Assembly (NCBI GenBank): GCA_022559985.1
Contig: JAFJTR010000054.1
Location: 170,781 to 234,780 of the forward strand
Direction: 5' to 3'
DNA length: 64,000 bases
DNA from: Parastagonospora avenae f. sp. tritici 18332-5
Taxonomy: Eukaryota; Ascomycota; Dothideomycetes; Pleosporales; Phaeosphaeriaceae
Part shown: positions 21,706 to 33,413 of the stretch, one piece after another
How positions within the stretch are numbered: the first letter of the stretch is position 1
Layout of the letters: the number at the start of each line of letters is the position of its first letter
Position numbers and translations under genes: made by a program
The notes under the pieces: model-generated
Seen by the model: the letters and a program-made list of their open reading frames with translations, nothing else
The model's database searches: none
Told to the model about the DNA's origin: nothing

Positions 21706-23546
21706 ATGTCAATGCGATCGTTCCTGGAATTCGTTCGGATCCCATCCAATGAGAGAAGCGTTGTGAACGTATGGATTAACGAAGACATACGACCGCTTCC
21801 ACCACATCGACGGACATGGACGAGATGGGCATTCGTGAGCTTCTGGGCAATCAACCAGATCGCTTTGAGTAACTTCCAGATTGGAGCCTCACTGGTGTCT
21901 ACGGGACTTGCGGTGTGGCAAGCAGTGATTGCAGTCTTCGTCGGGAAGATCATAGTGGCAGCTGTTGCCGTCGCCAACGGGTTTGTATCAACCGTGCCCG
22001 GAAACGTGCTTGAGACAACCGACTGACACCTTACAGTACGGTTGGAGCAGAATGGCACATTGGCTTTCCTGTCGTGAGCCGATATATCTGGGGCATGTAC
22101 GGGCATTATACAGCTCTGATCCAACGTATCTTACTATCACTGGTGTGGTTCTCGGTGCAGTCCTGGACCGGAGGACTCTGCGTGCAGAACATTCTCGCGG
22201 CGATATTTCCCAGCTACCAAAACATGGCGAACCGATTCCCTGCTTCTGCGCATATGGACACTAGGCAGTTCATTGGCTGGATCATCTTCAATGTACTGAT
22301 GATACCCATCCTCTACGTCCGACCGGAGAAGATAAAGTGGGTCGTACTGTGGATGAACGCCGTCAGCTTCGTCACACTGCTTGCAATGACAATATGGCTT
22401 CTAGCAAAGGTGGGCGGCGGAGGGCCTTTACTGATGCAGACAGCGACGGTGAGGTCGAACTCGGAGCTGGCATGGAGTATCACCTCTGGGGTGACGACGG
22501 TCGTTGGAGGGATCGCTGTCGGACTCACAAATCAGATGGACTACTCTCGCTTCGCTCGGAGGCCGGGCGATCAAATCATCGGCCAATGGGTGTCTATCAT
22601 TGCTTTTGGTACTGTCATGCCCACTCTTGGCTGTCTTTGTGCCTCGGCTTCGAAAGCAGTTTACGGTGAAGCCATATGGTAGGTTTGGGACATCCTTTTC
22701 CGAATCCTGGGTAGTTTTACTAATAGTGAACAGGAATCCCCCGGACCTCGTGCAGAAGTGGCTTGACACCAACTACACAGCCGGTGCTCGAGCCGCTGCG
22801 TTCTTTGCTGGTGTCGGACTTGTAGTCTGCCAGCTTGCCATCAACACAATTGACAACGCGTTTTCGACTGGCATGGACATGGCAGGTCTGTTCCCGTCGT
22901 ACATTAATATTCGACGAGGAGCCTATGTTGGGCTGGTGCTGAGCATAGCCATGTGCCCTTGGGAACTTCTCTCTTCCGCCGGTACGTTCATCAGCGTGCT
23001 AGGCGCATACGGAGTGTTTCTTGGACCGATGGTAGGCATCATGACGTGCGACTACTTTGTGCTGAGGCGAAGGAAACTGAAGCTGTCCGACCTTTATCAC
23101 CCTGGTGAGTAGATGAGATTGGAATCTCGACTCGATCAATCTAAAGCTGACCATATGCAGGAAAGGAAGGTCTGTATTATTTCTGGTATGGCATCAATTG
23201 GCGGAGCTTCGTGGCGTGGGTAATCGGCTGGAGTTACTTGCTGCCCGGTTTCGCACACGCTGTGGATCCTAAAATCAAGGTACCGGCAGTATGCACCCAG
23301 TTGTACTACCTGGCATATCCCTTGGGCTTCGTGGTAAGCTTCTTGGCCTTCTATGCCTTGAACTTGCTTGCTCCACCGCCTGGTCTGGGCGTCACGGACG
23401 ATTTCGATGTGTATGGGAATTTCACGGAGGATGAAGCTGCCAAAAGGTTTGATATCGGCAAGGCTGCTGTTATCGAAAGCCGCTCGGTTGAGGAGCCCGA
23501 TCGGGTGCCGTCGATGAAGCACAGGCTCGACCACAAGTCTGCATAG
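21706..23546 (+). CDS. NCS1-family permease (allantoin/uracil/hydantoin-type)
   Basis: Four exons (21706-21980, 22037-22678, 22734-23104, 23161-23546) with consensus GT-AG junctions give 557 residues. The N-terminus has the fungal NCS1 signature NEDIRPLP-x-x-RRTW. After intron 1 comes NGTVGAEWHIGFPVVSRYIWGMYG, then about twelve hydrophobic segments, TNQMDYSRFAR, WNPPDLVQKWL, and FLGPMVGIMTCDYFVLRRRKLKLSDLY. The cytosolic tail is acidic. NCS1 carriers import nucleobases, allantoin, hydantoins or thiamine with H+ or Na+ across the plasma membrane. The start codon was chosen from two close ATGs (21706, 21712). Pairing with the divergent hydantoinase favours a hydantoin or related ureide as substrate. 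Confidence 0.93.
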
Positions 23547-23920
23547 CTGAGAGGACAAGTATCATTTACTCGATGAGTGTGTAATTCTTCGTGTACTTTA
23601 TTGGGTACGGATGACGCTGAATCAAAAGTTATGAAAACTCATGAGGTTGTTCTGCGACACCTTGTACAGCTTGGCTTTTTGTTGGCCAATGCAACCTGTC
23701 TCCATTCATTCCAAGACCCTGTACGAGTGCTCGCTGGCTACGTTGCCTTGTCTCTATTAATCAGTCTGGAGCTGAATTCAGCCCTCCACCGCAATTATCG
23801 CAATTTCAAGTCGAGAGCAAGTGCCTGTTACGGATGCGTATAGCTAGCTCAAGCGCCAGACCCCTCTCTTCCCGTCCAGGGAACTGATGCAGTGGTACCC
23901 ACGGGGAAACCTCTCGAGCC
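23547..23920. other. Intergenic, no supported gene
   Basis: 3' flank of the permease gene; the short forward frame 23577-23843 has no recognisable feature. Confidence 0.5.
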
Positions 23921-26892
23921 CTAGCTCAAATTACGCCTAGGTTTCTTGGGCGATGCATTTTCTGAGTGCCCTTGTTGTGGACGATTCCCATTACTGTTAA
24001 CTTCAGCATTACGGGGACGAGCGATGTACATATTGTCTACTCTACCCCGAGCATAGTAGAATTCGTGACTGCCGGGAAAGCCAGAGTCCCAATTGAGCTC
24101 TCGATGGTCCACTCTGGGTCCGATCGCTGATTCAACGTTAGATTGAGATCACCAAGAAGACTTGAAAACACTTACCATAGCTGTCGGGGCGGGATGGTGC
24201 CGTAATGTTGAACGTGGGCGGAGCCGGGTTTGACGAATCAAAAAACTGCTGCAACTGACTAGATATGACCAAAGTAGAGCTTAGCGTCGCACCAATTGAA
24301 CATGTATGCTGTCTGTTGGGTGTTGTTGGGGTAGTATTGAATTTTGGTTCGTTATCAGTGTCTTATTGAGGTGAAGAACGTCGAGCATCTTACCTGGACT
24401 TCCGATTTCTTCTTCGAACTCTGAGTCCTCGAAACAATATTTATGGAGATATCCCAGCTCACTTGGCTTACTGGAGAAGGAGTTCTGGATTGTACATGAG
24501 ACTGTAGCAAAGTACTGCTTGCCTGGCACGAGATCTTTGAATAATATGGTATGAGTTCCGAACTTCGACAGCTGAGATAGACAGTGACATGTAGAGTCTG
24601 GAGCTTGTCAGTAATCAGTGTAGTATGATTAGCCTATATGCTTACATTCCGCGACACCGTCGGTTTTGACTGCCGGGACGTTTTCAAGCGCGCACCCTTC
24701 TTTGTGAAGAACAACCACCACTGCTCGCTCACTGTTCCGTAGTAACTCGTTAGACTCCCATGCCACTCTCAGCTCGCCTTCCCTGGAATTTGAGCGCATG
24801 TGATCATTCTTAGCACCTGAGACAAGCGTTTGGCCATCAGGCTCTTGGTGCGATGCCTGGCTTTTGCATCGACCAGCGAAGTGGCTATGGACGGAAGCAG
24901 AGCCAGGATGTTGCCCCATAGCTCTAGTGCGAGTTGATCAAATGAGAAGGGGATCGTAGCGCTTGGCTCTGGATCGCCGCATGTCTCGAAGCTGTGCACA
25001 TCCGTGTAAGACAAAAAGCGATCGCTTACTTTGATCTGGGTGCCGAATATAGCCACATCAATCCCAAGTCCTTGGCCGCGGACGTACTCGATTGCCATGC
25101 CTTCAGTGTCGGACCGCGAGACAAGACAGCACTATACCATCCAATGTAAGTTCTGCGCGAAAGGGGTGTCTGGTAACGAGACAGCCTCAGAACTTCTGAA
25201 TCGATGTTCTAGCTCTTCTTGCGGCGTACGGTAGAGTCTGTAGGAGCGAAGCATTTTCCACACATGCTCAGGGATGCGGTGGGGATGCATGTTATGATTG
25301 CTGGTGTTAGTAGCACTTCGTCTGCAGCGCGATAGTTGCAGTAAGTGGGTGTACAATATTGTACGATGGGGTTGATCAAGTTACGAATGTATATTGTTGC
25401 AGATTGATCATGTTCTATCTATCGTACGAACGCGTTCATATACAGTTCTGCCGCGCACAGGCCTGCAGGCCTATGCATCAGCAGCTCACGTGATAATGAG
25501 GATTGCTATGTACGGACAGCTGGTGATGATATACATATCCTTATAAATATTAGTCCTGTGCTGGTATGATGTAATAGAACTCAAGTTGATTCTCAAGTCT
25601 GGTGCGTGATGGAATGCTCGTCGGCCATCTTCACCAAAGTTTGTGCCTCGCATGTGTTTCCACACCTTGCTGACCACCTCATGCGGGAGCCAGTACCCAT
25701 CGACTTCTAACGTGACATCGGCGACTTTGTCCAAGGTCTCGAGCATCATTGTGGTATACGTATCGATGTACCCATCTTCTTTGGCCTGCAGTATATCTGC
25801 TCAGATTGCATTTACAAGACTTGGTTCGCTCCATTTTTTTTGCCATTTCGTCCGATCGCACGACGCTCACGGTCTGTATACCCTTGGAAGAAGTTGTAAC
25901 CGAAGCGGTAGCTCTTAGCTGCGTTCGAGCTGCTAGAGAGGTTGAATCCTTGGAGGTAGAGCTTATTTGCACAGTTCTCGTCGAGAATGAGCTCGCCAGT
26001 CTTCGTCGGCACGGTCTTGTGATTCTTGAAGTCAAGGCAGATTTCCAGCCAGTTCTCAACATCGGAGAGAAGGATCTTCGCGCTCGTTACCTGCGTGCCT
26101 GTTGCATCTGTCTGCGATCTCGGCTCACCGATCACGATTGAGACATCTGACCAGCAGTGTGCTTTTGTATTCCGCGGTTGACCGTGTACTGCTAGTTTCT
26201 CTTTCCTGATTTGATCCTTACCAATCCGTGTCAGGTTGCAGACTAGCTGTCTCTGGCCATCGAAGTTGAAGACCCAAGAAAACCCGGAAGCTTCAATGCG
26301 TATGGTGTGATTATGGGGATGCTTCCGGAAGATGAGAATCGCCATCTTCAAGCCTTCTCCATGCTGACCTGTCTGTTTACTGTCCTTATCTTTGGAGGTG
26401 CCGCGGAACATGAAGTGCCAAAGGTGAGGGCGCGCGTCGAAGTTGCTGATGGTGAGTACACCGGCACGCGTAGTCTTGTCGTATTTGAAGCGGATGTAGC
26501 CAAGGGGGATTTCAACATCGGCAAGTTCCTTGGGTCGGTAGCTACAAATCTCGATGAGGCCAGGCTCCTTTGTAACTTCAAGATTGGCGCGGAACATGGC
26601 GTGCAACATGGGGTTCCTCTTCATGATACTGTCTCTCCTGTTGCATGTCAGCGTTGACTTTGAGTCTATGTTTTATAACCTACCAGTTCTGTACGAACTC
26701 GCGAAAGCCATGCTCTCGTGTCGAGCCTTGTCCGTACTTGGGGTTGACGGCGAGGTGGAGGTTCTTGCTGCGCACGATTTCCTGGAGATCATCGTCCTCA
26801 ATGGTCACGTCGAACCGACCATCATCTTCCTCATATGCGATGTGTTCTCCCTCTGGTAGAAACGAGCTGTCTACGATGTTCAGTAGGCTCAT
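23921..26892 (-). pseudogene. GHKL-like ATPase (Hsp90/histidine-kinase fold) gene, apparently decayed and interrupted by a repeat
   Basis: Exon 1 (26892-26684) encodes MSLLNIVDSS... and ends REFVQN; a 46-nt intron leads to WRDSIMKRN at 26637. The first 200 residues contain an N-box-like FREFVQNW, a second motif LTISNFDA, and GQHGEGLKMAIL, a G-x-x-G-x-G block typical of GHKL ATP lids. Downstream parts read like one protein (DGYWLPHEVVSKVWKHM; IPEHVWKMLRSYRLYRTPQEE; EGMAIEYVRGQG; LVPGKQYFATVSC) but are broken. The only intron near 25800 would be 35 nt, a ~150-bp repeat lies at 25360-25518, an in-frame TAG follows HWMV near 25135, and later frames do not join. Function of intact relatives is not known to me. 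Confidence 0.5.
25360..25518. repeat. Dispersed repeat copy A, possible solo-LTR fragment
   Basis: About 150 bp matches 43955-44113 with roughly six mismatches, nearly all transitions. It contains the perfect palindrome AGGCCTGCAGGCCT and a CACGTG. Copy A could be read as TGT...ACA, as an LTR would be, but no target-site duplication was found and copy B does not end the same way. It interrupts the GHKL-like gene remnant. Confidence 0.75.
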
Positions 26893-27333
26893 ACGAATTC
26901 TCGACGGAAACAGAGGCTGTGGTGTGGAGATATATGCTAGGTAGAGGTAGTTGGATTTAAGTATACGGGGCCCGAGCGCCCAGGTCCGGGTGAGTGGGAT
27001 CTCAGAGTAATACAGATTGTGCGGTCGTGCAGGTAAACGTGCCAAATTCTGGTCAAATGAGCCTTCAGGACAATATCAACAGCGTCAGCGTGTGTGTCGA
27101 ATTGCTTGTATCTGAGCGAATGAGGGCTAAGGACGGTATAAACAGCGTCGGCGCGCATAATATGACATGTGTCGTGTATGTATAACATTGGTGACGTTGA
27201 TGCAGTCGCAAGAAGGCTCGGCTCAAGTAAGAGTGAAGGTCGTGACCCGGAAAGATCCGAACATGCACAGCAATAACCCGGCGGCATCGCCTTGACACCT
27301 CACCTGAGCTATTATAAAATCACCTACCATATG
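26893..27333. other. Short intergenic interval
   Basis: Contains the 5' flank of the GHKL-like gene and the 3' flank of the GH3 gene. No independent gene supported. Confidence 0.5.
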
Positions 27334-29762
27334 CTAGACCACCTGTACCGTCGCGTTGCCCCTCAGATCCTTGGAACTGGCACCGACATGCATAACAAAC
27401 TCTCCCTTCTCCACCACGTACTGCATCTTCCTATCCCACAGCCCCCAATTACCCACATTGAGCTCAATCTTCGCCTCGACCGTCTCTCCAGCCTTGATCG
27501 ACACCTTCTTGAAGCCCTTTAGCTCCATGTTTGGTACCACAATGCTTGCCAGGACGTCCTGAATATACACCTGTACTACCTCCTTGCCATCAACGGGCGA
27601 TGTGTTCGTAACGCTGACAGTCGCGGTGATTGTGTCAGCGGCGCTGACTTTAGTCTTTGAAAGCGTGACGTTAGAGTAAGTGAAATTGGCATACGACAGT
27701 CCGTAGCCGAATTCGTACAATGGCTGAGGGGTATTGAGGACATATTGATGGCCAAACTTCAACGTGCCATTTGCCGTTATCGCACCAGCATCCGTCGATC
27801 GTCCCGAGTTCAAGTAATCGTAGTAGACAGGAAGCGTGCCCACATCGTGCGGAAACGAAACTGCGAGCTTGCCAGAGGGATTGACGTCGCCGAAGAGAAC
27901 GTCCGCTAGACCATGACCGCCTTGTTCACCGGGGTAGAATTGCTGGAGTAGAGCTGCCGCGTTGTCAGAAATCCAGGGCTCGGTGATGGGCTTGCCGGAG
28001 GAGTAGACTACGATGGTTGGCTTGCCGGTCTCAATGATGGCTTGCACGAGCGGACCCATCGCGCCGACAAGGTTCAACGATGCCACGTCGACGTGCTCAC
28101 CGGTGGTGGCGTTGAGACCTTGCCATAGCTCGTTCTGATCGCGGGACCAAGTGCCGACCACGACGACAGCCACATCGGCGGCTTCCGCAGCAGATACTGC
28201 AGCAGGGAAGCCAGACTGGTCGTTTGACCAACGCTCACAGCCTTGGGCATACGTAACAGTTCCATTAGTGGCTTGCTGAATGCCTTGAAGGGGTGTGATG
28301 TTGGTCGGGTTGTACTGCGAGCGGTAGACGACATAATCACCGAGGTTGGTGATGTTCGCCATGGGGCCAATGACAGCAATTTTGGAGGATCTCGACAACG
28401 GGAGCGTCTTCTTCTTGTTCTCGAGCAAGACAATCGACTCGGCTTCAATCGTACGAGCGAGCTTAACGTGTTCTTCCGTATGAACAACGGACTTCGTCGC
28501 GTTCGCTGGGAGTCCTTGATACGGATTCTCGAACAGACCCATTGCAAATTTGGCCCGGAGTTGTCGTGATACTGCGCGGTCGACGACCTCAATGTCCAGC
28601 TTGCCGTCTTTGATGAGTTTCGGAATAGTCTCGAAGTTGTACGAGCCACCGCCCATTTCTACATCGTTGCCGTTGGGAAGAGTCATCAGGGTTACTGCTT
28701 CTTTGTCAATCGGCTTGGTAGCAGTCTTGCACTGGCAAAGCTTGAAAGCGCAACAAAGTCGGTCTGTTGCTCCCGCATCAGAAGTGACAAAGTACTTGTA
28801 ACCCCACTCATCGCGCAAAATTGTCTCTTGAAGATGACCATCGGCTACTGAAGGTACACCGTCATAGCTGGCAGAGAGAAAGGTCCCAAGTCAGCGCATG
28901 TCTCTAGTGTAGCCTATATATCATCCACTTACCTGTGATAAGCTCCCATGATACTCCAAGCGTCTCCGTCAACAATCGCGCGCTTGAAAGAAGGCAGCCA
29001 AGTCGTGCGCAACTCTCGCTCTCCACCATGCACCGGTCCGGTGTTGAGTCCCTGCTCCGGTGCACTGAACCCAGCGAAATGCTTCACCGTCGCACTAACA
29101 TTCAAACTCTGAATGCCCTTGACATATTCGTACGACATCTCACCTGCGAGGAAGCCGTCCTCGCCATACGTCTCTTCCACTCTTCCGAACCGCAGCTCAC
29201 GAGCAAGATCAGCCACTGGAGCAAAGATCTGGTTGATTCCATGGGCTTGGCTCTCCTTTCCGATTGCGACAGCCATGTCGTGGATGAGCTCTGGATCCCA
29301 TGAACATGCATGCGCGATGGGGCTGTTGAAGATCGTGGCATTGCCATAAAGGACGCCATGTATACCCTCGGTCTGAACCAGCGCGGGAATACCCAAGGTC
29401 GTGTTGTGCACGAGGTAATCCTGCGCGCGTTTTGTGCCCTCGCTGATCCACTCGGGCGGCATTGCATACCCGACATAGAACTGGCCTGCGCGTGCCCGGA
29501 AATTCCATTCCAGTCCACTGTCATTGAACGCTTTAGTCGTGGTATTCATCCAATTCGAGATGTCGCCTTGGATGAGCTGAGCAGTCTTCTCCTCAATGGT
29601 CATACGTGAGAGTAAGTCAGCCACCCGGTCGTCGACCGAGGCCGATGGATCCTTGTAAGTGGCATTGGCGGCCTGCTGTCTTCGAACGAGATCGTATGCG
29701 CTCGAAGGGAAGTACAAGAGACTTCCTATGAGGAATGCAGTCTTGATGGAAAGCATTGTCAT
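27334..29762 (-). CDS. Secreted GH3 beta-glucosidase/beta-xylosidase-type glycoside hydrolase
   Basis: Exons 29762-28933 and 28867-27334, joined across a 65-nt intron (GTAAGT...GCCAG), encode 787 residues. A signal peptide (MTMLSIKTAFLIGSLLYFPSSA) precedes RVADLLSRMTIEEKTAQLIQG. GH3 landmarks follow in order: FAPVADLARELRFGRVEETYGED, VKHFAG, the nucleophile loop KYFVTSDAGA (Asp307), the second domain SIVLLEN, QFYPGEQGGHGLADVLFGDVNPSGKL, LYEFGYGLSY, and a C-terminal fibronectin-III-like domain (VVQVYIQD). Several N-glycosylation sequons are present. It would hydrolyse terminal beta-linked glucose or related sugars outside the cell; exact specificity is open. A second ATG at codon 3 is an alternative start. 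Confidence 0.95.
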
Positions 29763-30693
29763 TGTTCCTGGTGGCCGAAAGGGTCTCGAAGATCTTCAGG
29801 GACGACACAGCGTACCTTGTTGAGATCTTATACTGGCTCTGCATGTCTGAAGACCTTGCAGGGAAGTTGTACAAGGTAAGTGGCAGCCATGGGAAAGCGG
29901 ACAATCTCCCGCCGACACTACGGTCGTTAAATGAAGATGCCTGATCTAACGAGAGTTATATGTCTTGATCGGCTATTATCCAGGTCGATCATCTCAGCAC
30001 GACTGTTGACGAAGCATGGTCGTGGCTTCGAGCTTGGAATTGCGCGTCAAAAGCATTCGTGAAAAGCAGAATAGGGTGATCGTGACCCTGTTCTTGATGC
30101 GCGCTTCTAGAAGATTAAAGGAAGACGTTTTTACGACGCGTCATTGGGCGCGTCTGACGTTGATGAAGCCCGAAAGCTCATTGACGGAAGAAAGGACAGT
30201 TCCGGTAAGCACGCTAGCCTAAATCGGGACCACCCCTCATTAACACCCGCAGAACAACCGCCTCCGCATTGCTACCCCGGATCTCCCTGTGGCTTTCATC
30301 ACATCACAGCATAGCGGGTGTGTAATGTTAGAGTACACGAATTTTTGTTTCTATTGTTGGGTCTAGTTGCTCTCTTTATAAGTCACATTGAAACATGGTG
30401 GACATGTACGGACGCGCCCATCGCAAAATAGTTGTAGAGGTATCTTGCATATTACTATACTACATACACTACATACTATCGTCCGAACATGCGCAATCAT
30501 TACAACTCGACATTATCATGTCGCCCATTACCCAGCGCCTCAAAAGCGTACAAATATACCCAGTTCTCTACCCGATCCATCTAATCATAACTCCAATAAC
30601 TACACCATACTTACACATTAACCCATAGTAATCGTGACATATACATTGAAAGAATTCGTAAACCGTGAATGCACCTCGCGTCGTTGCTTGCTC
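29763..30693. other. Intergenic, no supported gene
   Basis: Promoter side of the GH3 gene. An AT-rich stretch of short TACTA/CATACT runs lies near 30450-30480. No frame has a recognisable feature. Confidence 0.5.
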
Positions 30694-31227
30694 TTACGCA
30701 AAGGCAAGAAGCGGCAGCAAAAACGTGACCCACCACACCCGCTCTTTTCCTTGCCCGCCTAGACTTCCGCTGGCGCCTGCTGCGCTCGGCGCGGGAGGGA
30801 TGCTGGTACTCTGCGATGTTGCAGAGGAGCTCCTGGTACTGACTGTTGAGCGCGCGGATGGTGATATTGATGTTGACGTCGGTGCAGATGCTGAGGCTGA
30901 TATTGGGTGTGTGGATCCGAGAGACGATGCCAGAGATGCGAGCGACGAAGCTGCGCTTGAGATAGGGACCATGGGAGTAGTTGCTGCCGAACTAGCAGAA
31001 GCCGGAATTGAAGCGCTTGGAAGTGACGAGAGGGTGAAGGTTGGGACGTCCGTTGGCGCTAGTATGTTGGATGGTAAACCGAGACCAGGAGTGTAGCCTG
31101 GAATGACACCCGGTGTGAACGATGGCAGGACACCAGGAGGGTATATCGAAGGCTCGGCTGTATTGAGGGACACGGCGTGTGATGTAGAGATTGATACGAG
31201 TAATGTGACGAAAGTTGTGGTCTTCAT
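30694..31227 (-). CDS. GPI-anchored-type Ser/Thr-rich cell-wall protein
   Basis: 177 residues from the ATG at 31227, which opens a signal peptide (MKTTTFVTLLVSISTSHA). The frame extends to 31308, but the upstream part is polar and would bury the signal. The mature part has PG-turn repeats (PPGVLPSFTPGVIPGYTPGLGLP) and then a long Ser/Ala/Thr-rich stretch suited to O-mannosylation. It ends with a small-residue region (AAGASGSLGG) and a hydrophobic tail (WWVTFLLPLLAFA), the pattern of a GPI-attachment signal. No cysteines or enzymatic motifs are present. The role is probably structural at the wall; this is inferred. Confidence 0.75.
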   Translation of the reverse strand: MKTTTFVTLLVSISTSHAVSLNTAEPSIYPPGVLPSFTPGVIPGYTPGLGLPSNILAPTDVPTFTLSSLPSASIPASASSAATTPMVPISSAASSLASLASSLGSTHPISASASAPTSTSISPSARSTVSTRSSSATSQSTSIPPAPSAAGASGSLGGQGKERVWWVTFLLPLLAFA

Positions 31228-32342
31228 TTTGATGGCGGTGGATACGGTGAATACGGCGTCGGTGCTCTGATTGGTCGGGCGATGTGAGAATGGATGAGAT
31301 ACCTCCAAAAGATCCTTGAAAATTTATTGAACGTCGATACTGCAGATCATGCGTATTCCAGCCTCCCAGTCTTATATAACATGCGGGCGTTGATGGCGGT
31401 CAACCAAGAGCAGGGGGCTGAATCGTGAGGCTGGGGACGACCAGCCATCCGCCAAAAAAAAACCCCCAATGTTTGTCGCACAAGAACGTTTCGCGCGACG
31501 CATGCATGCAGCGACAGTAGAAAGATCTGAAGCACACCGGAACATTGATTAGATGCATGGGAGCCTGGGCTTTCGTGATTTCGATGCGGTCGAGATGGTT
31601 TGGTGTTGCACACCAAGTCGACGCACGGGCCATGAAATAACGCCATCACGGACTGGAAATCATCGTGACACCGTCGCAACGCTCTCAAGTTCCCGGGGTA
31701 CACCTAGCCAGTAAGATGTCAAGATGCCCGTGACACATTGACAGCTCGCACTACGACGTCACGCTCTTGACTGGTCGCGAATAAAGTTGCTAGGCTGCGC
31801 GTACACCGCCAGAACGTGCTTGCGGGAAAGGATGTGTCATGCGCACACGTCTCCTTGCGCTCGATGCGACGGTACCAGTGATTTACGCAAGGCTGCTGGA
31901 GGATCTCCTGCGACGTCATCAACTTGGTAGATGCGTACGGCATGGCGCGCACAGGTCGGACATTGGCGTGAGCACATCGGTGGAAGTTGCAGATGGTGAA
32001 GAAGTCATTTCATTGATGCTCTAAGAGCTGGTGATCGAGGCAGACTTGATGGCCAAAATTAAATAATAGCCTGCGTCCACGTGGCCAGACAAAGGCAAAC
32101 AACGTGTGTGTGCACAGCCGGAAAAAGGCGCTTAGAACCTATAGCACTCTAGTCAGCGTTTTTTCTCCTAAAGAATGGTTGACAGAGGTGAAGTGAGGTT
32201 GCATGTCAGACAGCAGTTGGATATTTGGTCCACATGATAATTCAGAACAGGTCTGTGAATAATCGTTTTATCATCATTGCAAGGAGGGAAGAAAAGAGGA
32301 TCATGCTTACCATTTTCAAAGTCTTCAGCCCCGACTCGGGAT
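31228..32342. other. 1.1-kb intergenic region
   Basis: Between the wall-protein promoter and the 3' end of the phosphatase gene. Frames at 31347-31703 and 31719-31952 (reverse) lack domains; an A9 run lies near 31456. No gene called. Confidence 0.5.
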
Positions 32343-33413
32343 TCATTCGACCTTCCGTCGCTTGAAGAAAGTCTCGATGCTCTTCTGCGAGGCGTCGTGG
32401 CGTGAGCTGCCTACACCACCCCCTGTGCGCTTCATACCTTTCAAATGGTCTTTGGCGTTGATGGCTAAGATGGTGGTCTTCCAGCCATATGCGGTGCGGG
32501 CTGTGATAGGCTCTGAAGGCTCGGCCGTGGCTGTAGGAGCATCGACAAGATCCTTCGGCGCAAGCTCGTCATCATCGCTGGTGTGTGATGCCTCGGCCTT
32601 GCCCAACTCGGCTTGAGACAAAGGAATCGGAACCGAGAGCGCAGATTCAGATGTTGGAGTAGGAACGTCAGCCACTACGGACTGCACCATATGCAGCTCC
32701 AGGTATCCTGTGTTGGACCACCCGCCAAGGTGCTCGAGCGATGGGCGCGCAGTTGCCTGAAGCTCTGAACACAAGGCTGCGCTCTTTGGTGGCAGGCGAC
32801 ACAGTAGTCGCTTCCAGAGCATGGACAGGAAGATGCCGTGCGAGACAATCGCGATGCATTGCTCATCTGCCCCAGAGGTTTCATCCAATATGGGCAGAAG
32901 ATGCTCATCGAGAAAGGTGTCAGCGCGCCGGGCCATATCGTCTTTCGACTCCACATCCACGAAGCCCGCCGTGCCTTTACTCTCCAAGCGATGATGTTCC
33001 TTGCCTGTCAACTTTGACTCAGGCGGGCGCTCGTAGAACTTCTTCCCCTCCATCGATCCGAAGTTCTGCTCTACAAGTAAAGGCAGATGCACCACTTCTG
33101 GTACACCCGCTGCTACATCATCGTCACTTCCTAGTCCAATCTGTGCTTCTCGGATCTTGCCAGCGGTCTTGGCTGCGCGCTGAAGGTGCGACGAGAAGAG
33201 GTGCGTGAAGGATAACCCAATGTCCTTGAAGTATAGGCCCAAGCGCGTCGCCTGCTGGTAGCCATGATTGGTGAGCTGCGAGTCTCTGATGCCGGCACTG
33301 AGAAGGTTAGCAGAGAACAATGCGCACAATCGAAAAGCAACTTACTAAAGGCCAGCGACATTGTCGACTGTCTCTCCATGCCGGATCAGAAACAGCCTCA
33401 TCGATCGCGCCAT
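32343..33413 (-). CDS. Histidine phosphatase (phosphoglycerate-mutase superfamily) with a C-terminal PIP-box-like tail
   Basis: Exon 1 (33413-33346) encodes MARSMRLFLIRHGETVDNVAGL. A 48-nt intron leads to YAGIRDSQLTNHGYQQA and exon 2 (33297-32343); total 340 residues. The catalytic phospho-acceptor motif is LIRHGET (His12). FSSHLQRAAKTA, EQNFGSMEGK and the second histidine in IAIVSHGIFLSMLW complete the fold. After about residue 230 there is an acidic, low-complexity linker. The protein ends QKSIETFFKRRKVE: Q-x-x-I-x-x-F-F is the canonical PCNA-interacting consensus, followed by a basic cluster that could be a nuclear signal. The phosphatase assignment is firm; the substrate is unknown and the PCNA link is inferred. 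Confidence 0.88.

Noticed and set aside
25360..25518. Calling the dispersed repeat a definite solo LTR
   Set aside because: TGT...ACA ends fit copy A only, and no 4-6 bp target duplication flanks either copy.
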